Counted from the stretch's first letter, positions 9,767 to 20,632 are shown. The stretch: DNA of 64,000 nucleotides from Stentor roeselii (GCA_006503475.1 RSEH01000256.1:1-64000); one strand, 5' to 3'. The notes: generated by a model not told the origin, from the letters alone. A program made the numbers and translations.

Positions 9767-10885
9767 TAGGAAAGCTGGATTAAATTTAAGGTCTTATATT
9801 TTAATAGTTTCTGAGAAGTTTATGGCCAAAAAATAGGGATTCGGAGTTTGAATGGGTTCTTATAGGAATTGGATTAAATTTAAGAGTTTTTACTTATGAT
9901 GATTTAGTTTAATTTAAGTGCTAGTTAAAGTTTATTCTCAGACTCGATATAAGGTGACCCGAAAATTTAGGACTCCGGATTTTCTCTGGAAAAGAGACTT
10001 TTGACTATTTGGTAATGCTTTCCCATATGATTGCTAGAAAAACCTAAAGATCCATCTCATGTGCTTCAGATTTAATCTAGGAGAGAAGAAATACTCGAAA
10101 TATGAAACTCATTCTTACATATAAAAACTGATTTTCTTCTATTGGACTTATTTTCAAGAAGTAAAACTTTGCAGTTCTGCTTCAAATTCAAAGGGTTATG
10201 AGCAGTTTTTTTCTTGGGATGAGATTCTTTAAATTTTTTCTGAGTTCTTGAGCTTTTTAGTACTTAGGAAAAATTGGTCATTATAAAGGGAAAAATGGTT
10301 GAAAAACCTAAGTATATTTAAGTGTTTTTTGGATGGAAATATGATTTTTAATTAGTTTAGAATAATAATCAGTAATCTAAATTGATTCCATAATGTTACT
10401 ATTAGATAATGTGTATTTTATTTGAATTAAGTAGAATTAGAGTATACTCAAAGTTAGCTTGAGAATTATATGAGAAAAATTTTTGTTTTGGTTCTAATTT
10501 AGGTTTTTTCTCAATAGGTTTACATAATTTTTTATATGTATTATATAATTAATAGATTAAAATTTTTGTATAGCACATTAATGATAGATCGATGGACTCT
10601 CGCAGGTCAGAATGACCAGCGAGACGGTAAAATCAAATCAAAATGGAAAATTTTGCAAGTGGCCAGGCCGAACATTTCGAGTTTTTTAATTATAGAATTA
10701 TAATTTATTTAAAAGAAGTAATTTCATTTGATGAAACAGTAGATTCGATTGTTTGAAAGAAAAAATTGCTTAGCTATAAATAATTAAAGATGGTTTTTAA
10801 ATATATTTATCAAGATGGGAAAACATATGCTAATCCATTTTGAAAAAAAAATTAGAACTTTTTCATGTATATGTATTTTAACTTG
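9767..10885. repeat. Tandem duplication, copy 1 (about 1.1 kb)
   Basis: This block matches 10917-12048 along its length with substitutions and small indels. Shared landmarks include aggaaagctggatta at the start, tctctggaaaagagactttt in the middle, the GC-rich island at 10553-10690, and aagatggtttttaa...ctttttcatgta at the end. The period is about 1.15-1.17 kb. It carries no open gene. The AT-rich body has diverged visibly, while the island has not. Confidence 0.85.
10553..10690. ncRNA. Candidate structured RNA island, copy 1
   Basis: A GC-rich patch in AT-rich surroundings, almost identical to 11720-11858. It contains an inverted repeat at 10598-10624: TCTCGC, A, GGTCA, loop GAA, TGACC, A, GCGAGA. 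This is an 11-bp stem with one A.A mismatch. A second small hairpin (CGAA, cat, TTCG) sits at 10669-10679. GC-rich conserved islands in AT-rich genomes often mark structured RNAs, but a mobile-element end or protein-binding site is also possible. The strand is unknown. I recognise no ribozyme core, snRNA or tRNA in it. Confidence 0.35.
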
Positions 10886-10916
10886 TCGAAAAAGCTGTCC
10901 TAGGAACTTCAAGATG

Positions 10917-12048
10917 ATAGGAAAGCTGGATTAGATTTTAAGTCCTAGATTTCAATAGTTTCTGAGAAGTGCATGGCCGAAAAACTAAGGATTCCGAGTT
11001 TTAATGGGTTATGGTAGGATTGGAAAGGAATCGGATTAGATTTAAGAGTTTCTAGTTATAATGATTTAGTTTTATTTAAATTTTAGTTTATGTTTATTCT
11101 CAGTCTCGATGTAAGATGACCCGAAAATTTCGCTCTTCGAATTTTCTCTGGAAAAGAGACTTTTGACAATTTGGTAACGATTTCTCATAGAATTCCTTAA
11201 GAAAGTTAAAGATCTAACTCATGGGTGTCTGATTCAATCTAGGAGAGAAGAAATTTTCGGAATATGAGCCTCAATCTAGTATAAAAAAAATGATTTTCTC
11301 CTATTGGACTCATTTCCAAGAAGTGAAACTTTACGTTCCTGCTTCAATTTCAATATGCAATGATTAGCTTTTTCCTTGAGTTGAGAATCTTTATTTTTTT
11401 TCTGATTTCTTGAACTTTTTAGTAGTTAGAAAAATGGGTTATTGTAAAGGTAAAAATGGTTAGTAAAACTATGTAAATTTAAGTATTTTTGGCTGAAAAA
11501 ATGATTTTACTAAAAAAAAATAGATTATTAACCATAATAAGTACTCTAAAGCGATTCCATAATTTATTAATTAGTTTATATTATTTTCTTGAAATTAGAA
11601 AGATTAATATATAAATCTAAAGCTTTTTGATGTTCAAATGTGGATGGTTGTTGATTAAGTGCTTTGCTAGGAATTTTTCTCAATAAGTTATATAAGTTTT
11701 AACTGAATTATATAATTAATAGATTAAAATTTTTGTATAGCACATTAATGATGGATCGATGGACTCTCGCAGGTCAGAATGACCAGCGAGACGGTAAAAT
11801 TCAAATCAAAATGGAAATTTTTTGCAGGCGACCCGGCCGAACGATTTCGAGTTTCTAAAGTTAATATTTTTTTTTACCTTCCGAAAAGCACTTTTAGCTG
11901 TTCAAACAAACAGATCTTATCGTTTAGAATTAAAAACTAATTATGTTATAAGAAAATTTAAGATGGTTTTTGATTATTTTTTTCAAGCTGGGAAACATAC
12001 TTTAATCCATTTAGAAAAAAAAAAGAAACTTTTTCATGTATTTGTCTA
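10917..12048. repeat. Tandem duplication, copy 2 (about 1.1 kb)
   Basis: The second direct copy of the block at 9767-10885, ending before the CDPK gene. A 75-codon frame at 11822-12049 (FKMVFDYFFQAGKHTLIHLE...) opens in its last part. The matching part of copy 1 does not stay open as well, so I do not call it a gene. Nothing like a terminal inverted repeat or transposase is visible. Confidence 0.85.
11720..11858. ncRNA. Candidate structured RNA island, copy 2
   Basis: The same island as in copy 1. The main hairpin lies at 11765-11791 with an unchanged sequence. The second hairpin (11838-11849) keeps its CGAA/TTCG stem although its loop has changed from CAT to CGAT. A kept stem with a changed loop is what an RNA structure would give, but a single difference is weak evidence. 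Confidence 0.35.
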
Positions 12049-12344
12049 AATTTTTTTTAAGATTCTGCTTAAGATAGAAGCTCTCTGCATCCTATGAAAT
12101 CAAGAAAGTGTAACTCTTTATCTTATATAGATGTAGAGGGAGTTATTATAGACAACTAATCATTGGTTAATATTTTCAACTATATCAACAAATGCTATTA
12201 TAATTAATATTTAAAAATCCTAAAAAAACCCAAAAATCTCTAAAACTATGATTTAATCGTTTAAAATTCAAGAAATCCATCTATGTCTAATAATTCTCCA
12301 ACTTACTAACTCATAATCAGATTTTCCTATGCTAAATAATAATC

Positions 12345-13742
12345 ATGGAAATTATTCTCAAAAGGAAGTGGTTTATAGGATCAAAGTTATACAATATAAA
12401 CAACGACTACATCATCGGTGAAGAAATCGGAAGAGGAGCTCACGGCAAGGTCTTTAAATGTGTGCACAAACAAACAAGTCAAACTCGAGCAATCAAGGTG
12501 ATCCAAAAGAGTTCAGTATCTGACTACGAGACCTTCATAACCGAGATCTCGATTTTAAAAGACCTAGACCATCCAAACATAGTGAAAATAATCGAAACTT
12601 TTGAGTGTGCTCGACTCTGCCATTTAGTCCTGGAATATTATAATGGCGGTGACCTTTTCGACCGTATTATAAAAGACCGTCGTTTTTCAGAGCTTAAAGC
12701 TTCGCTAATCATGAGATCACTCTTATCAGCAGTTCGTTATTTCCACATAATGAAAGTCTGCCATCGGGACCTCAAGCCAGAGAACTGTCTTTACATCTCA
12801 ACTGCTGACGACTCCGACATCAAAATAATTGACTTTGGACTTTCAGCAATAACCAGTGAGACTGAAGCCCTTCACGACCCTCAAGGCACGCCGTACTACT
12901 TAGCTCCTGAGGTCCTGATGGGAAGTTATAACCAAAAAGCTGACTGCTGGTCTCTGGGTGTTATTCTTTACATGCTGCTTTCAGGAACTCCTCCTTTTAA
13001 CGGGTCAACTAATGAAGAAATACTATTAAGTGTTTATAATGCTTCTCTTAACTTCAGAAAAAAAGCCTTTCGAGCAGTGTCTCCTGCAGCTAAAGACCTG
13101 ATTTCAAGACTTTTGATGAAAGACCCTGAATATCGAATCTCAGCTGAAGAGGCTTTCAATCATGTCTGGATTTCTGGCTGTTCTCCTCCCAAAGCAGAAC
13201 TGTTGCCTGTGGAACTCGTGGAAAATATTGAAAAGTTCGTCAAATCTAGAAGACTTAAAAAAGTGGCCTTGATGTTCATCGCTTCTAAACTAAGCGAACA
13301 AGAAATAAGCTTTTTGAGAGAAACATTCAAAAAAATTGATATCAATGGTGATGGGTTTATTAGTAAAGAAGAACTCAAGCTGGCCATGATCAAGTTTCAA
13401 GATGTTTGTGATGCTGAACTTGAACATCTGGCTAATAGTCTTGATTTCAACTTCAATGGAATGATTGATTATACTGAGTTTATCACTGCTTGCTTACAAG
13501 CACAGAATTATACTAATAGAGGACTTCTTAAGTCGGCTTTTGCATATTTTGATAAGGATCAAAGTGGATTTATTACTTTCAATGAACTTCGTGAAGCGAT
13601 TTCTGGGAATGATATTGGGATTAATGATAACTCAAAAATAGAAGAAATGATCAGAGAAGCTGATAAAAATAATGACGGGAAAATCGACTACAGCGAGTTC
13701 CTAGAACTAATGTCAGTGAAGTCATTCATCTCCACATTTTAG
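12345..13742 (+). CDS. Calcium-dependent protein kinase (CDPK)
   Basis: 465 aa, complete Ser/Thr kinase plus four EF-hands, the CDPK architecture of ciliates, apicomplexans and plants. The kinase domain has GRGAHGKV near residue 28, AIKVIQK (ATP Lys), HRDLKPEN near 140, DFGLS near 159, GTPYYLAPEV, and DCWSLGVIL. A junction helix follows, then EF-hands DINGDGFISKEE, DFNFNGMIDYTE, DKDQSGFITFNE and DKNNDGKIDYSE from about 327 to 447; loops 1, 3 and 4 look calcium-competent. Calcium binding should release autoinhibition. Unlike the relic at 4002 it lacks an N-terminal MGC acylation signal, so it is probably soluble. Its stop is 25 bp from the stop of the convergent CCT1 gene. Confidence 0.96.
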   Translation: MEIILKRKWFIGSKLYNINNDYIIGEEIGRGAHGKVFKCVHKQTSQTRAIKVIQKSSVSDYETFITEISILKDLDHPNIVKIIETFECARLCHLVLEYYNGGDLFDRIIKDRRFSELKASLIMRSLLSAVRYFHIMKVCHRDLKPENCLYISTADDSDIKIIDFGLSAITSETEALHDPQGTPYYLAPEVLMGSYNQKADCWSLGVILYMLLSGTPPFNGSTNEEILLSVYNASLNFRKKAFRAVSPAAKDLISRLLMKDPEYRISAEEAFNHVWISGCSPPKAELLPVELVENIEKFVKSRRLKKVALMFIASKLSEQEISFLRETFKKIDINGDGFISKEELKLAMIKFQDVCDAELEHLANSLDFNFNGMIDYTEFITACLQAQNYTNRGLLKSAFAYFDKDQSGFITFNELREAISGNDIGINDNSKIEEMIREADKNNDGKIDYSEFLELMSVKSFISTF

Positions 13743-13767
13743 CCAACTCTTATTAATCTAATTAACC

Positions 13768-15402
13768 TTATCTACCCCCATCGCCTTCTTTTTCAGGTTT
13801 AGGAGCAAGTTCAATGAGATCATCAATTCTCAAAATAGAGATGGCAGCTTCAGTAGCAAACTTAAGACTTTTGATTTTGCTGAGAGTAGGTTCCAAGACT
13901 CCAGCCTTAAGATTATTCCTGACTTTTCCATTGGCCAAGTCAAGTCCAACATACTTATACTCGACTTTCTTTTCATCAGTGGAAGTCTGAGAAGCCGCAT
14001 GATACATCTTCATCTTTGCCAACAACTCACAAGCATCTTGAGCCGCATTGATTGCCAAGGTCTTCGGAATGACGAGAAGACTTTCAGCGAACTCTGAAAT
14101 TGCGAGTTGTTCTTTAGACCCTAAAGTCCTTGCAAAGGAATCAAGGTAGATGCTCAAGGCAGTTTCAACTGCGCCTCCACCAACAACAACACTTCGACTT
14201 TCAAGAACTCTTTTAACGACGCAGATGGCATCATGAACAGATCTTTCAGTTTCTTCCAACATGAACTCATTCGCACCTCGCAGAATCAAGGTCTGGGTTG
14301 ATGAGTTTTTCATGCCTTTGATGAAAATAAAGTCGTTGTCGCCGAGTCTTTCTTCGCAAACTTCTGAAGCACTTCCGAGACTGGACTCGTTGAAGACTTC
14401 TTCGCCGTCGTTGTTCAGCAGAGTGATTAGGACTTCTGCTCCGCTTTGTTTGGCGATTTTTCGCAGGTCTTTTTTGTCGACTCTTCGGACTGCTATGGCT
14501 CCGGCTTCTACGAAGTACTTTAGGGCGAAGTCGTCGATTGCTTTTGTGGTGAAAACTACGTTGGCTCCTGCCTTTAGGACTTTTTGGATACGCTCTTTTG
14601 TTACTTCAAGTTCTCTTTGTCGAATCGCTTCTAGGTTTTTGGCGTCCTTTACTAGGACTTGCACGCCCATCTGCAGTTTAAATTTGTTTAGATTGAAGTC
14701 TAGGCAAGCGATTCTTGCGTTTTTTATTTGGGTTGGCATGCCCTGAGCAGTTCTACTAGCCTGCAAAGCAAACCCATTAAGATGAATGCTTTCCTTGACA
14801 CTCTGTCCATTGCACTTAAGTATCTTGATAGACTTAATCGGATACTTCATTTCCTTTCCAGAAGTGACTCCAACAGCTTCAACAGAATTGACAATCATAC
14901 TAGCGAAAAAGTCTCCTTCAGCGCCAATTAACTTGCTATTAAGTGCAGTCTTGGCGGCGTTGATGATAGCGTCTTTTCCAAGTGTATCAGTCTTAACCGA
15001 GAGATTATCCTTGATATACTTAATCGACTCCTTCATAGCAAGTCGGAATCCAGCAATGATGGTAGTTGGATGAATGCGATACTTGACCAGTTCATTCGCC
15101 CGCTTGAGCAGCTCAGCAGCGACGATGACCACAGAGGTTGTCCCGTCGCCGACTTCCTGGTCCTGCAGACGGGAAAGCTCAACAAGCACCTTCGCTGCCG
15201 GGTGCTGGACTTCAAGACTTCTGAGAATCGTGGCTCCGTCATTCGAGATCACCACGTCGCCGATCTCGTCCACCAGCATCTTGTCCAAACCATTCGGGCC
15301 AAGAGACGACTTCACAATGTTCGCCACTGCTTGGACTGCGCGCACGTTCGCGTCTCTGATGTTCTGACCTGACTCTCGGCTGCCTAGAATGCTCACAGAC
15401 AT
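13768..15402 (-). CDS. CCT1: CCT/TRiC chaperonin subunit alpha
   Basis: 544 aa, full length for the family. It forms one eighth of the cytosolic TRiC ring, which folds actin and tubulin using ATP. Group II chaperonin signatures are all present: [12 protein letters not shown] near the N-terminus, [17 protein letters not shown] (ATP site), and [10 protein letters not shown] in the C-terminal equatorial domain. The opening [20 protein letters not shown] is the alpha-subunit type rather than another paralog. The coding strand is GC-richer than the subtelomeric genes, as expected for a highly expressed gene. It ends in TAA after a short GDGGR tail. Confidence 0.96.
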   Translation of the reverse strand: MSVSILGSRESGQNIRDANVRAVQAVANIVKSSLGPNGLDKMLVDEIGDVVISNDGATILRSLEVQHPAAKVLVELSRLQDQEVGDGTTSVVIVAAELLKRANELVKYRIHPTTIIAGFRLAMKESIKYIKDNLSVKTDTLGKDAIINAAKTALNSKLIGAEGDFFASMIVNSVEAVGVTSGKEMKYPIKSIKILKCNGQSVKESIHLNGFALQASRTAQGMPTQIKNARIACLDFNLNKFKLQMGVQVLVKDAKNLEAIRQRELEVTKERIQKVLKAGANVVFTTKAIDDFALKYFVEAGAIAVRRVDKKDLRKIAKQSGAEVLITLLNNDGEEVFNESSLGSASEVCEERLGDNDFIFIKGMKNSSTQTLILRGANEFMLEETERSVHDAICVVKRVLESRSVVVGGGAVETALSIYLDSFARTLGSKEQLAISEFAESLLVIPKTLAINAAQDACELLAKMKMYHAASQTSTDEKKVEYKYVGLDLANGKVRNNLKAGVLEPTLSKIKSLKFATEAAISILRIDDLIELAPKPEKEGDGGR

Positions 15403-15596
15403 TTTTATCCAAGGCTTGACAGTGACTAGATGATGATTTGAAAAGACTTAGAGAAAAAGATTTATTGAGAATTTTGAAGAAGTTTTAATCAAGTTTAGGA
15501 AAAAAGGGTGAGGTTTTAATGAATTTAGGAAAAAGGGAATGTTTTATGAAGTTTAGGAAATTTTTGGAATTTTTCATGAAAAAGGGTTTATAAATC

Positions 15597-16340
15597 ATGT
15601 CGAATAAAACTGTCGCTATGGCCTTGGTCCCTGCAGGTGAGTCCATCTGGGCAGAAGAAGACAAAGTCGCTGGGTGGGTTGACCTGCCACTTTCAGACAG
15701 AGGATTGACGCAAGCCCGTGAGTCGGCAGGTATGCTTGGTGCGAAAGGTTTAAAGTTTTCGTCAGCCTTCACCTCGACGATGAAGCGAGGGATCCACACG
15801 CTGAACATAATTCTAGACGAGCTTGACATAAACTGGATAAAGTACAAAAAACACTGGCGACTCAATCCTCAACATTTCGGCTCTCTTCAGAAGATGGCGA
15901 AATCTGAGATCATTGCAAAGCATGGAGAAGAACAGTACTGGAAGTGGGCTCATTGTTATCATGAGACTCCTCCCTTGGTTGACATGGCAGATGACAACCA
16001 CCCGACTAATGAGACTAAATATGTAGGGATACCTGCAGCGGCACTGCCGTGTGGAGAGTCGCTCAAGGACTGTGAGACAAGACTTGAATCTTACTGGGCT
16101 GATAAAATCGCACCTGTTCTTTTATCTGGAAAAAATGCACTCGTTGTTTCTCATCGAAATACCATTCGGGCTTTCAGAAAAATACTTGGAGAACTTGATG
16201 AAAAATCTGTGGAAAATGCAGGAGTTCCTCCTGGTATTCCGAGAATTTATGAATTTAGTCAGAATTTACAGATTGTTCATGCTTATTATCTTGCTGATGA
16301 TGAAGAAGTCAAGGCTCGACTTGCTGGATTGAAGATTTAA
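15597..16340 (+). CDS. Phosphoglycerate mutase-like protein, probable pseudoenzyme
   Basis: 247 aa, the usual length of 2,3-bisphosphoglycerate-dependent mutase, with family sequence throughout (GWVDLPLSDRG, KRGIHTLNIILDELD, KHWRLN, AKHGEEQYWKW, PCGESLKD). The active site is altered. The RHGES motif carrying the phospho-acceptor His reads PAGES (12-16), so Arg and His are both lost. The Glu-Arg pair after RLN reads Pro91-Gln92. The Arg-Arg pair before TPP reads differently (WAHCYHETPP). His186 in SHRNTIRA and Arg64 remain. The frame is intact, so this is a maintained gene that cannot work by the standard mechanism. A binding or regulatory role is inferred. It runs divergently from CCT1, with 194 bp between starts. 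Confidence 0.85.
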   Translation: MSNKTVAMALVPAGESIWAEEDKVAGWVDLPLSDRGLTQARESAGMLGAKGLKFSSAFTSTMKRGIHTLNIILDELDINWIKYKKHWRLNPQHFGSLQKMAKSEIIAKHGEEQYWKWAHCYHETPPLVDMADDNHPTNETKYVGIPAAALPCGESLKDCETRLESYWADKIAPVLLSGKNALVVSHRNTIRAFRKILGELDEKSVENAGVPPGIPRIYEFSQNLQIVHAYYLADDEEVKARLAGLKI

Positions 16341-16550
16341 GTAAGGCTTATTGGATTTTAGTATAGGTTAGGAGGAAGTCGTTGAAGTGATTCTGGGGGT
16401 TTTGGGTTTTAAGAGTTTTTTTTTTTGAGGTTTTGATTTTGATTGGCATCATTCGAAATTAGCTGACTGATTGAGGCTAAGGTCTATCTTTCATAAAACT
16501 ACCTACAGCACATTATTAATTCATTCTAAGCTTGTAAATTAACTAAAGCA

Positions 16551-19388
16551 TCAGCCTTGACTATCTGCAAAAATTACATACAAAATATTTTGGTGGTTTT
16601 CATAGGAACCAACCATCAAATTAGCATCATTTTTGGTATTAATATTAGCTGGCTGAAGACTTACAATTTGTTTACTTTCTGATTTACTGCCAAAAATAAT
16701 CTCTCTTCTTTGCAAATTTTCTAAATAACTACTCAATTTGCTGTCAATTTCAGGTTCCCACTCTTTTTCATCAGCGTCAGTTCCAATGCTCAGTGGAAAC
16801 AACTTAAACATCTTCCTCTCTTGAATAGTTCTACACAACTCAACAATACGAGAAGAAATGTTTCTTCTTTCAGTTCCGTTGTGATTTTCAGTCTTCACTT
16901 CAATCTCGAAGTTTTCAATAGCATTCAAATAGCTATTCGAGTACTTTGCGTTCTTATTTCTTTGTTTCTTCAGGTGCAAGTCGATAACTTCATCGAAAAT
17001 CTTGAAAAGATTTGCTTTTTCTGCAGTGTTTAACTGGAAATTGTTTAAAACTTGTTCAACGTTTTTGAGGTTTTCACTCATTCGAATTAAAATCAAAATG
17101 ATTTCCTGGTCTTTTGATAAGGATTCAAAAATTTGCCTTCTTGATTTGCTTATCGGACTTGACTTGTCTTCATCAAGGAACAGTTCAGAAGAGTACACGT
17201 CCCAGAAATTCAAAGGAGTGCTTCGCTTGGGAGCTTCCAAGTTACTAGCAGTAAGTTTTTCATGATCGTGGATATATTTAACAGCTCCTTGCAAAACAGA
17301 TTTGTAAATCACTTTGTTGAAAAAAGAGAAAAAAAGTATCAATTCTTGCTCTTCGTTCATTTCTTTCAGGTCTTCGATAATACTTGACTTGGCCTTTATC
17401 ACCTGTTCCCAGGTCCCACTGAGTGAAACAGTTAAATGTCTCTTTTTGAAGGAAGGGTCATAGATCCTGACAGTAGGAACAACTTTTAAAGTCATTTTTT
17501 TCAAGTTTTCAATAACACAAGTTTTAAACAGTTTTACTCTATTTTTGTAAGTCACTGGCAACAAGAAATTGAAACTGATTTCTTTCTCGTTGTTCATCTT
17601 CTGGCTCAGTAAAGAGTCGAACAGCTGAAGAGCTTTTTTAATATTTCTGCATAACATTTACTCTTCAGTTCCTATCATCACGAGTTTCCTTTCTTCGTAT
17701 TGATGTGAGAAAAAAGGATGGGTTGATGAAACTATTGTTTTTTCTTTTGAAAGTCGCACCTCGACTGGGTGGACCATGTTTTTAAAGTTTATCAAATCGT
17801 TTTCTAGTTCTCTTGCTTCGGACTGAGACATGTTCATTGTGTAGATGACTTGATGGTCGATGTAGTCCATCAAAGCAGTTGCCAAAGCTGATACATTTCG
17901 ACCTCTTCCTGTAAGATTAAAGCTGAAAAGTTGACTCAAAGTGAAAATATTCTCGTTGTCAATAGTTTCATGCTTTTCCACATCGACTTCTCCACGATTC
18001 TGAATAAGAAACTTATAAGCTTGAAAGGAAAGAATTTTCTGGACTTTCAGTTCATAAAGAGTGATTGGATCTTCTTGCACTTGCTCGATATTCGCTTTTT
18101 GAAGTAAGTCTCTTACTTTGAACTCGGTATCCGCTGCTGAAGGTCCACGAATATTAAGAGAAATCTTAGAGCAATTTGAAGGAATGTCCCAGTAGATCTG
18201 GACATCCTCATCACGAAGATAGTCTAATTTCGGCCGAATATAAAAGAATTGGTACTTTTCCATCTGGACCACCCTTTGATTGCTAACTTCTTCTAAAACC
18301 TTTTCTTCCCTTTCCTCTTCTCTACAAGTCGAGCACATCCAATCCGTTAAACTTTCTCCAGGACAAGAGACCTGCAAGCATTTGATATGACAACTGACAT
18401 CACAATTCGAGCAAATCACAAAATTTTTCTCTTCCTCCACCATGATCATATGACACAAACAGCAAGAAACTCCAGTCAAGTCCTCTCCTTCCACCTTTTC
18501 CAAAGCCTCAACTCGAACCAGTCCTAAAAACTTGCGACAAATCGAAGTGCCACAATAACAATGAGTAAGCCAAGTCTTATGTGTATCGAACTTGTAATCA
18601 AAAGTCAATTCTTCATCTTCCGCAATGTTCCTCCGAGCGAAGATCCCGATGACTGTTTCTCCTAAAACATTCCATTTCTGAGTCTCACAGTTAGGGTCAC
18701 AAGAATGGTTGATGAATCGAGCCAAGTTCCCTTTACGAGTGGGGTCAATGACTTCATTGCTTGAGATCGACATCAAGTAAGTGGATCTGCTGTGCATGTA
18801 CCGAAAAAGTCGCATTCTGCCTAGTTCAGAGTTGATGTAATAAATCTCGCCCATGTACTGGATAATGAACTGGCCTTTTCTTATCGCTTGGCCTGCGGCC
18901 AAGCCCCACCCTCGGTTCTGTGTCTTTATCGGGTACACCTGTGAGTGCTGCTGAAGTTGAAATCTGCGATTCGTGCATCGGTCTCCTGCAACGCAGAAAG
19001 TCGCGCAACATTCAGTGTTCACCATTCGGTTCAGACATTTCCTGCTGCAAGCCACTGTCAAGAGACCGGAGTACTCACCGGTTGAGATCTCTTGAGGAGC
19101 CTTACAGCTACAGACCATTATGTCTTCTATTGAAAGTTTCAGATGCTTTCTTTCCAAGTATATCGACTTTCGGATTGGCTTGAAATGTCTTTGGGACTCT
19201 TCGATTAACTTTGTGCGTTGTTCGCACTTCTCGAATTGAGGAAGTCTTTTCTATGTTTAGATTACTCGAATTTCTTCGTCTTGGATGTAGTCACGTAGTT
19301 CGTTGATACTTTCTTGGGAAAGCTTTATTGGCTCTGGGTTGAAGAAAGCTGGGTTTTGAAGTTGAATCATCTGCTGCCGGAAACTCAT
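16551..19388 (-). CDS. SET-domain histone methyltransferase with PHD finger (Set2/NSD-like)
   Basis: Three exons joined by two 15-nt introns (19251-19265 and 17647-17661) give about 935 aa. Exon 1 starts at the ATG at 19388. The order is: AWS-type cysteines (VCSCK...CLNRMVNTEC) near residue 87, SET domain with NRGWGLAAGQAI, RFINHSCDPNCETQKW and ELTFDYKFD, post-SET CYCGTSIC, then a PHD finger (CCLCHM...CSNCDVSCHIKCL...WMCSTC). A long C-terminal region without known domains follows and includes the third exon. AWS-SET-postSET is typical of H3K36 methyltransferases, with the nucleus as the site of action. Without splicing the region looks like two genes with stop and start abutting (TAAATG); intron 2 removes both. 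It ends in TGA at 16551; a TAA lies three codons on. Confidence 0.9.
17647..17661 (-). other. 15-nt intron in the SET gene
   Basis: On the minus strand it reads GTAAATGTTATGCAG. It spans the apparent stop of the upstream frame and the apparent ATG of the downstream one. Removal gives GTEENIKKALQ with no break. Confidence 0.85.
19251..19265 (-). other. 15-nt intron in the SET gene
   Basis: On the minus strand it reads GTAATCTAAACATAG. It contains two in-frame stops. Removing it joins ...QDEEIR to KRLPQFEK in one frame, with phase 0. Confidence 0.85.
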
Positions 19389-19766
19389 TAGTGGATTATT
19401 AGATGAGTTCTGGATTATGGATTTAAGAATAAGATTAGATTAGAAGATTTGAGTGTTGAAGGGATGAATTTTAGAATGACTGAAGAGATTTTTTTGAAGT
19501 AATTTAATAGCTTAATCAATTTTCAGGAAATAATACTCATTATTGAAAAATCATTATAATTCTTGATGAATCTAGAATTATTTAAATAGCTTAGAAGATC
19601 GACATTGCGATATAGTATAGAAAAAGAGACTTATTCTTTTTCTTAGAATTCAAGTTAATTATCAAATCTTTTATCACAAAAAAACTATCCTTCAAATAAT
19701 ATCATTAAAAATTTTTCATTCAAGCTAATCCTAGATATAAGTATCTTAAAAATATTGCCTCATAAA
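19389..19766. promoter_or_regulatory. Divergent intergenic region
   Basis: 378 bp between the SET gene and the gene at 19767. It is AT-rich, especially 19500-19740, and must hold both promoters. I see no recognisable element. Confidence 0.5.
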
Positions 19767-20615
19767 ATGGATATCAATCCACGCCTACTCGAATTACTGA
19801 CAAATATCTCAGACCTTGAAGAAACTCTCAAAAGCGAGCTTCGTTACTCCTCCGAAGCTTTCAACAATGATGACAGTTTTGAAAAATACTTAAAAGACCA
19901 GCTAGATTTCTTTTCACTCAAAAAGGAAAGTCTTTATAGAGATTTCAATCTAATCAAAAACCCTTCAAATCATCCGAAAGGATACAGAGCCACCTTGCCT
20001 CCTCCGAAAGTAGAAAACAACCCTCGTCTATTTAAATCAAGCTCTTCATTAAATCCATTTAAAAAAGTACAATCATCGAAGATTTTTTCCAAAAAAGTGA
20101 GTCCAGCAAGAGGTACAAGTCCTTCAGCTCTAAGATACTCGCCACATTCCTCACCCTCTTCAGCAAAAAGCGAAAAACTGAAATATTTAGACTTGAATCC
20201 AAACCAAGACTCCCCTTTAGCCAGCACCCGTTCTTCAACAAGCAGCACTGTCTCAGAATCAAAAGCAGATTTATATCAAAAGTACCAAGAACAGCGAGAA
20301 ATTCGCAACAAGGCTCATCAAGAAATGCTTGCATTAAAAGAGCAGATGCTTCTAGAAAAAGAACTGAAACTTGAAGCAATGATGCGTGTGGCGCAGGAAG
20401 AACCGAGAAAAAAACAGTTTCTTGAAGTGAAGGACGAAGGTAAAACATTTACTGGGGTCAAACCTCCTCGTTCTCCTGTTTTTGGTAAAGGAAGAGAAAA
20501 TGATAAAATTGTAAGAGGTATTTAGAATGACTTGGTTCAAGCGATTTCAGGAATTCCTCCGAAACAAGTCGGGTTTTGTGTTGATTTGGTAAAAAAAAGA
20601 GAAGGAAGTAGTTAG
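19767..20615 (+). CDS. Unknown Ser-rich protein with C-terminal coiled coil
   Basis: Two exons (19767-20510 and 20526-20615) give 277 aa. I chose the ATG at 19767. Residues 1-60 are a charged helix, the middle (about 70-170) is basic and Ser/Pro-rich with many SP sites (disordered, likely phosphorylated), and a Glu/Lys-rich coiled coil lies at about 175-225. The last exon adds NDLVQAISGIPPKQVGFCVD and a Lys-rich tail. I recognise no family. The stop lies 17 bp from the convergent neighbour, so the exon extension fills almost the whole gap, which supports it. Confidence 0.75.
20511..20525 (+). other. 15-nt intron
   Basis: It reads GTAAGAGGTATTTAG. The TAG at its end is the apparent stop of the unspliced frame. 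Removal extends the protein by 29 codons to a TAG at 20615. Confidence 0.8.
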
Positions 20616-20632
20616 AAGGACTATTAAATATA

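Noticed and set aside
10553-10690. Hammerhead, tRNA or snRNA identity for the hairpin island
   Set aside because: No CTGATGA/GAAA hammerhead core, no tRNA T-loop and no snRNA sequence that I recognise on either strand.
9767-12048. Transposon or LTR element
   Set aside because: Direct tandem copies only; no terminal inverted repeats, target-site duplication, reverse transcriptase, integrase or transposase frame visible.
11822-12049. 75-codon frame at the end of the second tandem copy
   Set aside because: The matching part of the first copy is not equally open and composition follows the AT-rich repeat.
15610-15660. Intron or frameshift explaining the missing RHG motif in the PGAM-like gene
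   Set aside because: No 15- or 16-nt GT-AG candidate restores RHGES, and the flanking family sequence stays in one frame.
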